This document shows positions 13,074 through 23,900 of a stretch of DNA of 64,000 bases, in pieces. Under the pieces are notes generated by a model. The model did no database searches, was not told where the DNA came from, and saw only the letters and a program-made list of their open reading frames with translations. The DNA is taken from assembly GCA_947462335.1 (NCBI GenBank), contig OX381707.1, forward strand, positions 32,787,618 to 32,851,617. Reading direction: 5' to 3'. This stretch comes from Harmothoe impar. Its lineage: Eukaryota > Annelida > Polychaeta > Phyllodocida > Polynoidae. The first letter of the stretch is position 1. Every line of letters begins with the position of its first letter. Position numbers and translations under genes: made by a program.

Positions 13074-13355
13074 TGTACGTAGACAGCTAATATGATAAAT
13101 AACTATTGAGATATTGTTTATTATTTAAGTAGGTGTGGGTGGGTGGGGAAAAAGAGAAGTTGACGGTGACGGAGCGGAGAGGTGAATGGGCTGGGTAGTA
13201 TGGGTCTGGAGGTGAGGAAGGAGGGCCGGTTGGTGGTTGTAGTAATTAGTGTATACCTGTCTGGACAGGTGGAGTAGTGGTTGGGTTGAGGGGATTTCTC
13301 GCCACCAACTGGCACCAATGACCACCCCTGGGCGCTTACGCGCCCATGAGTTACC
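13074..13355. repeat. Spacer between the pseudo-LTR-like repeats, with GNRA-type hairpin
   Basis: Read on the minus strand, 13330-13345 gives GGGCGC-GTAA-GCGCCC, a perfect six-pair stem closed by a GNRA-type tetraloop. Penelope-like elements are known to carry hammerhead ribozymes in their pseudo-LTRs, but no CTGATGA...GAAA core was seen here, so no ribozyme is called. The rest of the spacer is G-rich on the plus strand. Confidence 0.5.
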
Positions 13356-13557
13356 CATAGTTGCACACGCTGTAAGCTAAGAAATAATGGAGGGAGGCAG
13401 GACTTGGAGTAATAAAATTTATTCACATTGTTGAATAATAACAATTTACATTTTGTTAATACACGAGTTTAAAATAGAATGAATGGTAGGATTACAATAG
13501 TTTGACATTTGATTGTAACCATTTGAGTGATACCTAGTATTGTAATGTATGAGATGC
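13356..13557. repeat. Pseudo-LTR-like direct repeat, copy 2
   Basis: Partner of 12889-13073. The minus-strand reading frame of the RT remnant runs into this repeat and stops at 13446. Confidence 0.9.
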
Positions 13558-14099
13558 CAATCTCTGGTATTTTGTACAACAATGGCTCCGCCTTTATCAG
13601 CGGGTTTTATTGTCATATGGATGTCCTTGGGCAGTACCCCCAGTGCTTTTTCTTCGCCCTGGGTGAGCTCCTTTTTGGCTAGGTTTTGTTGCAATAGTAG
13701 GGATGAAACTTCCATCTCGTTTATTGCAATAAAATCTTCCAAATTTTTGGAGCCATAGGGGGGGACCCAACCTGATTTGTCCCGGAGGTCCATCATCAGG
13801 TTTTTGTCCTGGAATGCTATTCCCGCACTTCCCACTGCCAATTTGTTTCGGTTGATTTTATTTTCCCAGCATTCTGTTATCAGGGGTTGATTTTCATCAA
13901 CCCCTGGTCTCAGTTGACCACTCCCATTTTCTTTGTCAGATTTGTGAAAGAAGGTTTAAGTTCTCAAAGTGTTTTGGAATTTATCTAGTTCGATTTTGAT
14001 ATCTCCTTCTGATATGTGAGTAACTACTGGGCAGAAATTAAGACCTTTTTTGAGAAGAGTTTTTTCATCTTGACTTAGGGTCTTGTCTTAGATTAACTA
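13446..14099 (-). pseudogene. Penelope-like reverse transcriptase, N-terminal fragment with internal stops
   Basis: The reverse transcriptase would copy element RNA into DNA during retrotransposition. Reading down from 14099 in one frame there are stops close to the upstream frame's end and one near 13960. Around them are segments typical of the N-terminus of Penelope-like RTs: LSQDEKTLLKKGLNFCPV (about 14070-14015), LRDKSGWVPPYG (near 13760) and IKPADKGGAIVVQ (near 13600). Downstream the frame enters the direct repeat and stops at 13446. The RT palm and the catalytic YADD, usually some hundreds of residues further on, are missing. The frame is conserved despite the stops, so decay is moderate. 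Clearly non-functional. Confidence 0.75.
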
Positions 14100-15182
14100 C
14101 TAGTTAAGGATCCTCGGGGCCGCATCAGGCCTGGCCATCCAGGGTTCATTGTCCTTGTACCCAAGGGTCCATGGTTCAACGTCCCCTGCTGCCAGGCGGT
14201 TCTCGTAATAGTCCGCGGGCAAGTGTGCTTTGGTGCATTGCGCAGCCTGATTCTTGGACCCCCTCCAAAACGGCTTGCAGACCGGTGGTAGAAGCGCATC
14301 GATCTGCTGTGAAAGGGATATTTCAAGGTTAGAGTTTGTTTTTGCACTTGTTTTGTCTGGTGGCTCAATCGGTTCAAGGTTCATCTCGGAAACGATTTTA
14401 GCCGCCTGACTATTGTGGGGGCCAACTGAGTCGAGGTTTGTCTCGAGAACAGTTTTGGCTCCCTGACTATCAGGTGAGTCCGGAGGTGTGTCGCCTCCGG
14501 ACTCGCTGATTTGGGTCATGCCAGGGGTCTCGAGTCTACTGTCTGGTGTGACAGTGTGACTGGGAGCCCCTGTCATTTTAGTAACAGTCTCACAGTGCAG
14601 ATAATTTTTTATGACTTTCTGCCTGGTTTTTACTGTTTTGTTTTGGACATCAGTCTCACAGTACAGTGGGTAGTGCTTTAAACTCTGTCTGGTATTTACT
14701 GTGTCTTTTTTCACTCCGGGTCTTCTCCGATTATGCACATCGGTGAAGACCGCGGTGTTGCGAAATTCAGAGAGGTCAGGATCGGCAAACCCGGTCACCG
14801 GTGGCTTCCGCGTTTGACTTACTGACTCAGTGAAATTTCTGTACATATTCATATTGGTGTCATGTATGCAAGAAACGGTGTTGTCTATAGCTAGATTGAC
14901 CAGATCTTGTAAAGTGTGGTCTGAGGGAACTACTGCTGTTGTTTCAAAGGATTTGGTGGTTGTACTACCGTCATCCGATTGATTATGTATGGAAGTATGC
15001 GAGTTTACTGTGGCCGATAGGCGAACCGATGGAGCGACCTTGACCTTCACGCTGGCGCCTGACTGCTTCGCGGAGGCGCCGAGGGAGCGGCCATTGCTCA
15101 AAACAGAAAATACACAATCAGTTTTTGGGCCACTACTCGCCCTATGGAAGAAATTAAGCAGTGATGTTTGGTAAGTAACCTC
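14100..15182 (-). CDS. N-terminal open region of the Penelope-like element, unknown function
   Basis: An open frame of about 360 codons runs from 15182 (first codon after a stop) to a TAG at 14100, in the same frame as the RT remnant below it. It may be the N-terminal extension of the element's single polyprotein, or a separate ORF1. Composition is rich in Ser, Thr, Asp and Pro, with basic clusters (for example NRRRPGVKK near residue 120 of the part starting at 15101) and a GGDTPPDSPDSQG acidic linker. No recognised domain, zinc knuckle or coiled coil was found. There is no in-frame ATG near the 5' end; the 333-codon version starts at a TTG at 15101, so the true start may be truncated. The frame has stayed open while the adjacent RT has stops. 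It could also be an unrelated gag-like protein. Confidence 0.55.
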   Translation of the reverse strand, partial: EVTYQTSLLNFFHRASSGPKTDCVFSVLSNGRSLGASAKQSGASVKVKVAPSVRLSATVNSHTSIHNQSDDGSTTTKSFETTAVVPSDHTLQDLVNLAIDNTVSCIHDTNMNMYRNFTESVSQTRKPPVTGFADPDLSEFRNTAVFTDVHNRRRPGVKKDTVNTRQSLKHYPLYCETDVQNKTVKTRQKVIKNYLHCETVTKMTGAPSHTVTPDSRLETPGMTQISESGGDTPPDSPDSQGAKTVLETNLDSVGPHNSQAAKIVSEMNLEPIEPPDKTSAKTNSNLEISLSQQIDALLPPVCKPFWRGSKNQAAQCTKAHLPADYYENRLAAGDVEPWTLGYKDNEPWMARPDAAPRILN

Positions 15183-15287
15183 CTAAGGCTTCATACTTAC
15201 TGCATCCGTAGTGTACTCGTCCTGCGGGGCGGCGGGAGGCTTGTTTGACGACGATTTGAGAACCGACCTGCTTCGCTTACGAGCCGG

Positions 15288-15550
15288 TGGTTGCCCCACC
15301 AGGTGGTTTCATATGCAACTACTATCAGAGTCAACACATATTTTATTTGACTCTTCATGAAGGGTCAGGCTACAAATGACTCTGCTGTGGGGAGAGTCAA
15401 CTGCACTTGACTCTGCACTGGTAGAGTCAAGAGAGAGAGTCAATTTGTACAAGGAGCAAAGGCTATGACTGGAGTAGCCGTGACCCCTCCTCCATTACTG
15501 ACAACTTATTTACTACTGATGGGTATTTTCGGCATGTCATCCTCATTATA
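15288..15550. repeat. Segmental duplication, copy 2, right part with 53-bp target duplication
   Basis: Starts with the right copy of the 53-bp direct repeat (15288-15340), then continues the alignment to copy 1 (TTTGACTCTTCATGAAG..., matching about 10035-10270). Confidence 0.8.
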
Positions 15551-15894
15551 ATGAACATGGGTACACTTTAATATATGACAACAGCACAAGGAGGTATAAA
15601 AACGACTATCCCTGCTGTACCCAGCTGCTCAAGCTACTGTCTGACTGACAGTTATTGATGATCCTAACATCATTTCTATATGGTGGAAAAGAAAAAGAGA
15701 TTAGATAGAATAGACATGTAAACATGAAACCAAACATACAACACCGACCACATTCTCTCCTCATTTACAGACCCCCTCACAATCTTTTTCTTCATCCCCG
15801 TCCCGACCCATTTCTCTTTCCGTTGTTAGCTCCCTCTTTCCATCCTCTTTCCCTCCTCTTTTCACTCCCCCATTCCCGATGACCTTCCCTCCAG

Positions 15895-16016
15895 TCCCTC
15901 TCCCTCCCTCCCTCCATCCCTCCCTCCCTCCCTCCCTCCCTCCCTCCCTCCCTCCCTCCCTCCCTCCCTCCCTCCCTCCCTCCCTCCCTCCCTCCCTTCC
16001 TCCCTCCCTCCCTCTC
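15895..16016. repeat. (CCCT)n microsatellite
   Basis: Long tetranucleotide run with two interruptions, inside a wider pyrimidine-rich tract (about 15740-16170). The long repetitive reading frames on both strands here (Pro-Ser-Leu repeats on plus, Gly-Arg-Glu repeats on minus) are products of the microsatellite. Confidence 0.95.
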
Positions 16017-16169
16017 TACCTGCCCCCTCCCTGCCAATCCTCCCTTGTTACATATCCTCCTTTCCAGTTCCCCTCCCTCCTTACGCTCCCTTCTCCTCAC
16101 TAAGTAACCCCTATCTCCCCTCCCCTTTCCTCCCCCCTCCCCTCCTCGCCCTGCCTCTATCCCTCCATA

Positions 16170-17050
16170 TACCCTGCTGCAGAGGTCCCCCTGGATGCTG
16201 CCAGTTATTGATCGGCATGTTCCATTATTTAGAGATAGCAGTGTCACATGTCCTTTGGCACCGTGTCAGGCCTCTAGGGGCAACAAGAGGCCCCTCTGGG
16301 AGAGTGGCCAAACAATGATAGAAATAACCCTACTTGAGCCCTGTCATACAATACACTATAAGAGGATAGGACGACCCCTCTGCAAAACACATAATGGCTA
16401 TGGATGGGTTTGTGCAAATAGGAAAAGGAACATGAAGTAGGTAGGGACTGGCTGATATTAAGATAGAGCTATGGTGGTCGTATTAACAGCCGGATGGATA
16501 TGTTAACAATGATACAATAGGTTTAAAACTAGGTCTGAAACTTTGACACTTGAGTTATAATGAACTGAAGAAGGAATGAATGGGTCGAGAGAAGAGACAC
16601 TAAAGAGGACTAAATGTCTGAACTAAGAAGTCCCAGCTTCCGAGGGGTTAGTAGGTTGCAACAATGCAGCGCTGGCCTAGTCTCTCGCGATGCAATGGTG
16701 TATCATGCTGTGAAATGGAAACAACGCCTCGAGGCATCATGCCGTCCTCAAAGGTTCATCAGCTATACACGTGACATAGAAAACCATTGCAACCAATATT
16801 GTTGGCCACCATCTTCAAGTGGGTGGTACCTAGGGTAGTTATGCAAAACAGATATAAAGGTGTTGCATTGTGCGAATCAATTACAATGGCCTGCCCAATA
16901 ATAATACTTCAACTTCAGATTTCGTTCTGCAAATGTAAAATATGGTGGCTTCTATATTCTAGTGGGATCTATTTGTTGGCGTCTTCTCAAGGAAGGGGGC
17001 TTTACAGTTTTACCAGAATCACATCTGTCTATTTTTTGCTGTGGACTGGG
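16170..17050. other. No gene recognised
   Basis: Unassigned; short frames only, none splice-bounded or with a recognisable motif. Confidence 0.5.
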
Positions 17051-17051
17051 T

Positions 17052-17273
17052 CCTTATTCAGCTCCTACCATTTAAGGACCGTGCCTTTATCGGTATGATG
17101 CATTCATGCATCCCTGGCAAGTAACTCACCAGAGCTGCATTCCTGTATTGTGTCAATCATCCACACCCAGATACACATGCAAAGGTTTGTCATAATGCAC
17201 GAATGCAGTCCTCCCCGGAGCTGCATTCATGTATGCATCATGACCACAAAGAAGACATACGGCCCTTAAAGGA
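17052..17273. mobile_element. Possible small TIR element
   Basis: Left end TTTAAGGACCGTGCC and right end ACGGCCCTTAAA are imperfect inverted repeats, and the interior holds duplicated GAGCTGCATTC(C/A)TGTA motifs. Similar GCATTC-rich segments ending in CTTAAAGGGT lie at about 18980-19110 and 21268-21440, suggesting a dispersed family. Confidence 0.4.
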
Positions 17274-17279
17274 CTAATG

Positions 17280-19120
17280 GGTGTTTGTGACATGGGCCAC
17301 ACCACCGTGAGCAGCTGTCCGCTGGTCGGGAGCAGCTCTGAGTTAGTGCCGAGCTGCTCCTCCAGGGGGCTCCTCATGGGGGCTCCTCCAGGGGGGGGCA
17401 TTGATTCTGGGTACTACAAGACAAGAGACAGGAACCAGGAGGACCCAAGCTGCTCTTCTGCTAACCTCTCCTCCTGGGGCCGATATGGCGTCAAAGAAGT
17501 TTTATGGCTGCGAGATGGCCGTGTTTTTTCCCTGGTAGTCCAACCCTACCATTAACCCTAAAGCCCAGCCGTATAGATACCCATACACAAGTTACACTAT
17601 AGTATAATCTCGATCATTTAGAATTATCTCTGATATATCTGCAGCAATATATTTACGTATCTAAATGTATCATATTGTTAATAAACAATAAAATGCGAAT
17701 AACTCATTTCATAGTATGAAACAATGAGGCCCCAAACTTTGTGTCCTGGCCTTGTTGCCCGTGAAGCTGCGGATGGTAGAGTAGAACATTAAGATCAAAT
17801 ATCTTTGCAGACATAATTATGGGCAGTATAGTAGTGACTGTATCAAGGGTAGTGTACATGATCACATCCATCAGATGAAACCTATTGGGCACATAAGAAA
17901 AGCGATCGATCTGAAACACCAATCTGAGCCATTAGGGGTATCTTTGTAGGGAGGGAAATTGCTAAAGATTGGAGATCGAATATCCAAATGCAGACTCAAT
18001 AGTCAAGAGTTACTACAACGCATATCCATTGTATAAAGTGGTATTGAACCAAGTATTCATTCACAGACAATAGAGCAAGAGCTATAGCTAATGGGGTTAG
18101 TGTGGCCCTCCAGTGGTGTGATTTATGGTTTGACCTGAAGGGGGCTGGTTGTTAGGGTACAGGAGGAAATGGCACAGTATCCAGAGACACCTACCAGCGG
18201 ACATTGACCTCCCCCCTCCCCACACCAGCTGTCATAGTCCTCCTAACTCCTTGATCATGGCACTTCAACTGAGTCTCTTCCCTCCCCTTGATGAATAACA
18301 CCTCCGCCTCTGTCTTCAAAGCCAAAGCAAAAGCCAACGTCATCCGCCCTAAGCTAAAGCAGTACCCTCTACTGCTTCTTTCTGACTTAAATCCTTTCTC
18401 TCTATTTCCCAGCTGAATTGTAGCGGTACTCAGTGCCATATATTAACCCCTCCCTCCCTAATTCGACGCATACCCAATTTATTATCTTTGTGCCGCCTTC
18501 CCTTTTCAACAGGCCCACTAAATAGAATCACTGTATCTCATGCTGTTGGTTACCGTATTGACCAACTGGTGTAGAATAATTATGCACGTGTTCTGTGCAT
18601 TATTATATTTCATTAGGCCATAATGCTGCATGGTTTTATTATTTCCCTAGCTTTGTAGATGTGGAGATACACTTTATTATATGCATAACCATGAGATGTT
18701 TGAACCCAGCTTATTTTTTTCTTAAAAAACAACAACTTTGTGGCTCTTCCCCCTGCATATACCCAGGTCTAGACACTCATCCAGACCCTACCACGTGACA
18801 TCCATGCCTCCAATGCACCGAGCCTCCTCCAGGGTGGGACTTACCTGCAACCCCCAGCACTGATTGCCTCGGCCGACACCTACTCCTCCAGGGGCTCATA
18901 TTAAGAACTCTTCAAGGACGGCGTGATGTCTCAAATCTTTTTAGATTTTGCTTGTAACTCACTGGTCAGCGCTACATTGATGCGTTATACCGCCCTTTCA
19001 GGAGCGTATCAGATATATGTAGGTTCGACATGATGTGAGAATACATTCACTGCATTCCTGCACCATGCAAGCAAAAACACATTAACGTACATTGTCACCC
19101 TTAAAGGGTAGTGCTCATAC
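17280..19120. other. No gene recognised
   Basis: GC-rich start (17280-17480) with repeated GAGCAGCT and its complement; the rest is unassigned. The 92-codon plus frame at 17277-17555 overlaps an 82-codon minus frame and has no recognisable motif. Confidence 0.45.
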
Positions 19121-19185
19121 ACCGCACTGCGGTAGGGTTGATCGTCTCAGCCCCATGGGAAAATATGCATTAGAAGTAATTAACC

Positions 19186-19306
19186 AATAATGTATGGCTG
19201 AGGGTCGCACAAGGGGCTGTATCGCTGGATATCGGCGCGAGTGCGAAGCACGAGTGACGATATCCAGCGATACAGCCCCGAGTGCGACCCTCAGCCATAC
19301 ATTATT
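19186..19306. mobile_element. 121-bp near-perfect hairpin
   Basis: Left arm AATAATGTATGGCTGAGGGT... and right arm ...ACCCTCAGCCATACATTATT are reverse complements across about 47 bases each, with one two-base bulge (AA) between the outer and inner stems. The loop is GCGCGAGTGCGAAGCACGAG plus a few bases. Pairing continues weakly outside (TTAACC with GGTTTA). It is probably a fold-back element or part of a larger one reaching toward 20110, where CGATCGTATAATAATGG recurs. Confidence 0.8.
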
Positions 19307-19566
19307 AGGTTTATTATACGATATTCCCATTCAAATGTCTTTAATTACCTTATATGAGTCCTAGTTTGGCCATTTTGAAGGATTATTGACTGAATATCAC
19401 TCGTACGCCAGTAGCGCCATGTTGTTTTGAGCTCCCACCAACCCTGCTCGCTGCCTGGTGACGTCATGCGCTCAATCTCCAACACTGAGTCCAACATAGA
19501 ATTTGTGAGGGGGCCAGCTTGGGGCTATGTTATATACTAACCAGCGTTTCCCTCCGCATTCACCAC

Positions 19567-19637
19567 AGCCGGATAGGCAAGGCAGCTAGCGTCGCCGCCT
19601 CACACACCAAGGGTACCCGGATCGATCCTGGGTGGAA
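19567..19637 (+). repeat. tRNA-like SINE head (weak)
   Basis: GGATAGGCAAGGCAGCTAGC resembles an A box and CCCGGATCGATCCTGGG a B box, about 40 bases apart. No closed acceptor stem is apparent, so it is not a tRNA gene. Confidence 0.35.
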
Positions 19638-19880
19638 ACGAACCTTTTTCAAAATGCCTATTTCTATGTGAAAAAAAATCCCTAGAATTATTTTAACGAA
19701 AGGCTAAGTAAAGTCCAACTTCTACCTTTATAGTAAAAAAGAAATTAGAAAAAAATTTGGATTTTCAAAGAAACTAGACCAAAAAATGCCTTTTCTTCTG
19801 TAACTCGGTAAATAATGGTCCTACAGGGCTGGAAATCCGCCTGTAGACTCCTTGTTTCGCCACCCACCTCTACCAGCGCC

Positions 19881-19951
19881 TTCACGGCGTGGTGGTTAGC
19901 ACATCGGACTTCAAGTCTTGATGTAGCGTGTTCGAGTCTCCATAGAACCCC
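19881..19951 (+). repeat. tRNA-like SINE head
   Basis: GTGGTTAGCACATCGGACTT (A box, anticodon-arm start) and GTGTTCGAGTCTC (B box) are correctly ordered and spaced for a pol III promoter. The acceptor stem does not pair well, so a SINE head or tRNA pseudogene is more likely than a functional tRNA. A short GATATC-containing tandem repeat with a ~25-base period follows at 20002-20080. Confidence 0.5.
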
Positions 19952-20592
19952 GGATTTTATGGGGGACGAAATTTCGGAATTGCTCAGGACCACCGGAAAC
20001 GGGATGATATCCCCCGGAAACGTGCTGATATCCACCGGAAGGGTGCCGATATCACTAGATATCAGCACGGGGATATCACAGAAAAAGCACGATGAGTGGC
20101 CCGATCGTATAATAATGGATGATATAGCCCCACGGGCAGACTTCTGTCTCGATGTTGGATGGTGGGGGTAGCCAGGACCAAAACACCTTCTTCCTACACT
20201 ACTTGTGCGGGGGCTCTACCAGTACTAGTACTGGTGTAGTAGTAATAGTAGTATATGGGGATGTAGGTATGGCGCAGGGAGGTGCTCCGGTTAAGAATAT
20301 CGCGTATACATACATGCATATACCCGCACAAAGCTACCCACTGCATAGTTATAGTCGTGATTCCTTGTGAGGACGATATGAACCTTTTAATGAATGTCTT
20401 CGCCTCCCGTTTCCCCCTTGTCTAAAGAAATGGGGTTTATCTGTTTCTGTCTAAATAATAACAACTATCGCCTTGTGTTTTATATCGACGCCCAATTATT
20501 TTAGAGACATGTGAAGACATATATACTGACAACATCCGTCTACACCGAGTGGCCACAGAACCTTGAACACTTTTCACTGTTGATTTAATGTT

Positions 20593-20665
20593 AAACCGAT
20601 TCTTTTTACCCACTGGGCAAATCGTATAGAAAACCGATTTTTTACCCACTGGGAAAATCGTATAG
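20593..20665. repeat. Tandem duplication containing ACCCACTGGG
   Basis: Two adjacent ~37-base units start AAACCGATT and end AAATCGTATAG. Each contains ACCCACTGGG, the terminal motif of the element at 52714-53557. Confidence 0.85.
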
Positions 20666-20959
20666 AAAAACATATCTGACCTCAGCACTCCTACAGATAG
20701 ATGAGGTATTTCACAGAATTGTATCTTGTAAAATCAATTCATCCTCTGAGAATAACAACGTAGGGATAACCCCCACCCCAACACACATATACCAACCTTA
20801 TCCCCCCCCCCCCTGCCTTGCCCTTACAAGTAAAAGAGATACTACAGAACATAGCCAAGCCACAGAATTCAATTCCAATTCTAAGATTGGACTCACACCA
20901 GTAGATGAAGTCGGTTGTAGGTGGCAGGAGTGATGTGGAAATAAATGGCATGTTTACAC

Positions 20960-23900
20960 CACAGTCCTACTCCTCACCAACTCTGCTACTGTAACTGCTT
21001 CCTCCTCACTGGTCGCCATCTTGTTTTTTAAATGGCGATATCTTGCCACTTCACGACTATGGCGTCAGGCACTGGAGGGCCAGGATCAAAGGTTTTGACT
21101 ATCATAGTGAGTAACTTGACCGTAGGGTGACATAAAAAAAAGTGAAACTAAATGTTCACGGTCATCTCCATGGTCTCCCCCTCAGACCCCAGAATGGTTG
21201 TGTACATAACAGTCAATTTTTCACTAGAGAAAATAAGTTTGATTTTAGATTTCTTCTCCATCACTGTTTAAATGTACCGTGATATTTTCTTGGCATGATA
21301 CATGTATGTATACACCCATGCGTCATACTGACTCCATGGGCTGCTGCATCGATGCCATTCATGCCAGTGACTTCCAGCACTGCATTGATGCAGTAGACCC
21401 ACACATAAACATGATGCCTTAAGACACCGTGCAGTGCTTAAAGGGTTATTGTTCTCCTGGTGCTGTAGTTGGCCTGCTCCTCCCCTATACCTATAACCTG
21501 GTCGTGTATCTGTCAGTCCGTCTGTCAGAGAGGGAGGTTGCTGACTGGCCTGCCTCACATCTATCCTTATCAGTCTGATGAGCTACCACTGGGACCGTCC
21601 AAGGGGTAGGTGGGGGTGCTGTACTATCTTGTATTACTACACAGTTATATTAGAAGGAGGGGTAGCTGAGTTGGTGCAGACTTGGACTCTGGGTGATGCT
21701 GGTTTGAGTCACCATTGTCTTTGTAATGGATCTATTTCCCAAAGCATGGTGGATCAAGCTCCTACCCCTTCTCTCAGTCTGTACTCTAAAAATATGCTTC
21801 CTATATCAATATAGTGTGTACCCATTCATCTGAAGTAGGGTACACTCAACTTTAATTTCTTTTTCTAAACGTTACAATTGGCTTTCAATTCGGTCAGGAT
21901 GCTGAGCCTTTTTCTTTCGCTAATCACCTTGTGTGGCGGGCATCTCCCTAGAGAAGAAATCGGGGAGCTATGCATGGTACTCCCCTGCTCCATGGTAGTT
22001 GGGCTGAGGGGGTAGGGGTGGAGTTAGGCTTCATTATTTCCACATAATCCATTGGTTCACTCAGTCCCAGTGGACAATACATATCTCTTGACGTACAGCG
22101 TGTAGAAAATGCTTGACACACAGTGTTCTATGTGTTAACTATCAATCCGCAATCCTTTGTCACTGGCCTGCTTCATGGCAATTTCTGGATAAAATTCTCT
22201 GTTCTTATACTTTGTGTCATATTCTTTGTAATCTTAGAGGTTCTCTGCAACACCACATGTATATGGGGACAAAGTCACATTGTCGTTCTGTACCTTCAGA
22301 AGTTGTCGGTTCTACACAGGCAGGCACAGTTGTCACAGGTCTATCAATTGTCCTACTCTAGGCTTATATAACAGTCACAGGGTAGTTCTGCAGACTCATC
22401 AACTTCGCCTGAAATATGGTACTGTGCAACAGTAGAGAAAATCAATGACCTGCCGTAAATTCTCGAGTAGAGGCTGCAGCTAGTACGCATGCAAGTACAA
22501 TGGGCTCAAACTAGGGGACTTAAAATAATGGACAGTAGTTTAAATTATTGAACATTTAGCCCTGAATAAGTGAGTTGATATACCATTTTTTTGTTGGTGG
22601 TGATTATACATTCTTCTATATTTCCCAATGAGTCTTCAGTTGTCTAATCCGCCCCGTATGAGAGACACAGTAGGACAATATAAACAGCCATGCAGAAAGG
22701 ATGCTTCATACAAGGATGCATTGATTATCCCTTCAGCATGTCCCCCCCCCCAATAAAAGAGCTCTAGAACCCCTTTCCGAGTGCAATATCCCTTCTCCGT
22801 CTGCCACGTCAGGTGATGGTGGTTTTAGCAGGTCTCCAGAAATGTGAGCCGAGTTAATTACTGATATCAATTAGTGGGGTGGCGTCTCACGGTTTTAACT
22901 GGCCATGTGACACATTCCGGTATTCACCGGCTTCATAAACTGTCTCTAACCGGCTATAATTCAATGCTCTCACACCCTGCATTTTCAGCCTGTGCCTTTC
23001 TGTCAAGTTATCTTTGTGTTTATTCTGGCTTTAATATCGTCTTTTGGTTATTCTTAATTGTAGAGGTATCCATGTCTGTCTCTGCAAAATTGCAAAAGGA
23101 TAGAGGGTTTCCACAGTATAAAGGTAATGATCGACAATCAATTTAGCAATCCATGAAGTGTTTAGTTTCAATCCAGATATGTAATGTTCGCAATGTATAA
23201 TACATAAGTATACTATATTATACAAGTAATATAGTCCATTTGTGGAATATTCCACTTGTATGTAACATTGGGTTCCCCCGGAGATACCATCAGTCAGTAA
23301 AGTACAAACTCAGCAACAAACTATATTATGGGCACCACCAAGCCAGCACAGCAATATGGCTCTGTCCCCTTCAACCCCCAGCTCCCCCCCACCCTACTCC
23401 ATGCCAGTCTACCCCCTTGTGGTGGGATGTACCGGGATGAACCCACCCTCTCCCTCTATTGATCACACCCAATGCATATCAAAGGGAGAGTCCTCCATAC
23501 AGATAGCCTTGGAAGTCCTTCTATGTGACTTCCCTAAGCCCCCACCCATGTCCCCCTGTTCAGTGCCTCTCTGTCCTTGTTCCAGAGATCCATGTTGAAA
23601 GTCTGTTTTACAATAGTTTTGGTCTGGCGTACATACACTAAATCATTTCCATTTGCAGCAAATATTTGTTAAGCTATTTCCCGTGGTTATACGCAAAATA
23701 TCAGGAATTTAGCCATAACATCTGTGTTAAAAGGTATTTGATATATAACGGGGCAGATCGTGTAGACAGCCATAGATGCATTCTGAAGAGCATTATGAGC
23801 TTCATTTGCTACACATGGAGCCACCAAATCATTCCCATCAAATTCCAATAGTCCTTTCTGAAAAACTGTAACTTTACTTTTGATTTTGATATGACTGTGT

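Larger units (their letters stand above)
12590..15287 (-). mobile_element. Decayed Penelope-like retroelement insertion
   Basis: A 2.7-kb insertion lies between the 53-bp direct repeats. On the minus strand it has an N-terminal open region (about 15182-14100), then in the same frame a reverse-transcriptase N-terminal region with the KPADKGG motif typical of Penelope-like elements (to 13446), then near-identical ~200-bp direct repeats resembling pseudo-LTRs. The RT core with its YADD box and the GIY-YIG endonuclease region are absent, so it is a 3'-truncated, non-functional copy. Family assignment rests on motif recognition; a similarity search was not possible. Confidence 0.75.

Noticed and set aside
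13330..13345. Hammerhead ribozyme in the Penelope-like pseudo-LTR
   Set aside because: A GNRA-capped hairpin is present, but the CTGATGA and GAAA core elements were not found around it.
15792..16247. 151-codon Gly/Arg/Glu-rich minus frame and Pro/Ser/Leu plus frame
   Set aside because: Both are read-through of the CCCT microsatellite and purine/pyrimidine-biased flanks.
19881..19951. Functional tRNA gene
   Set aside because: Promoter boxes are present, but acceptor and anticodon stems do not close properly.
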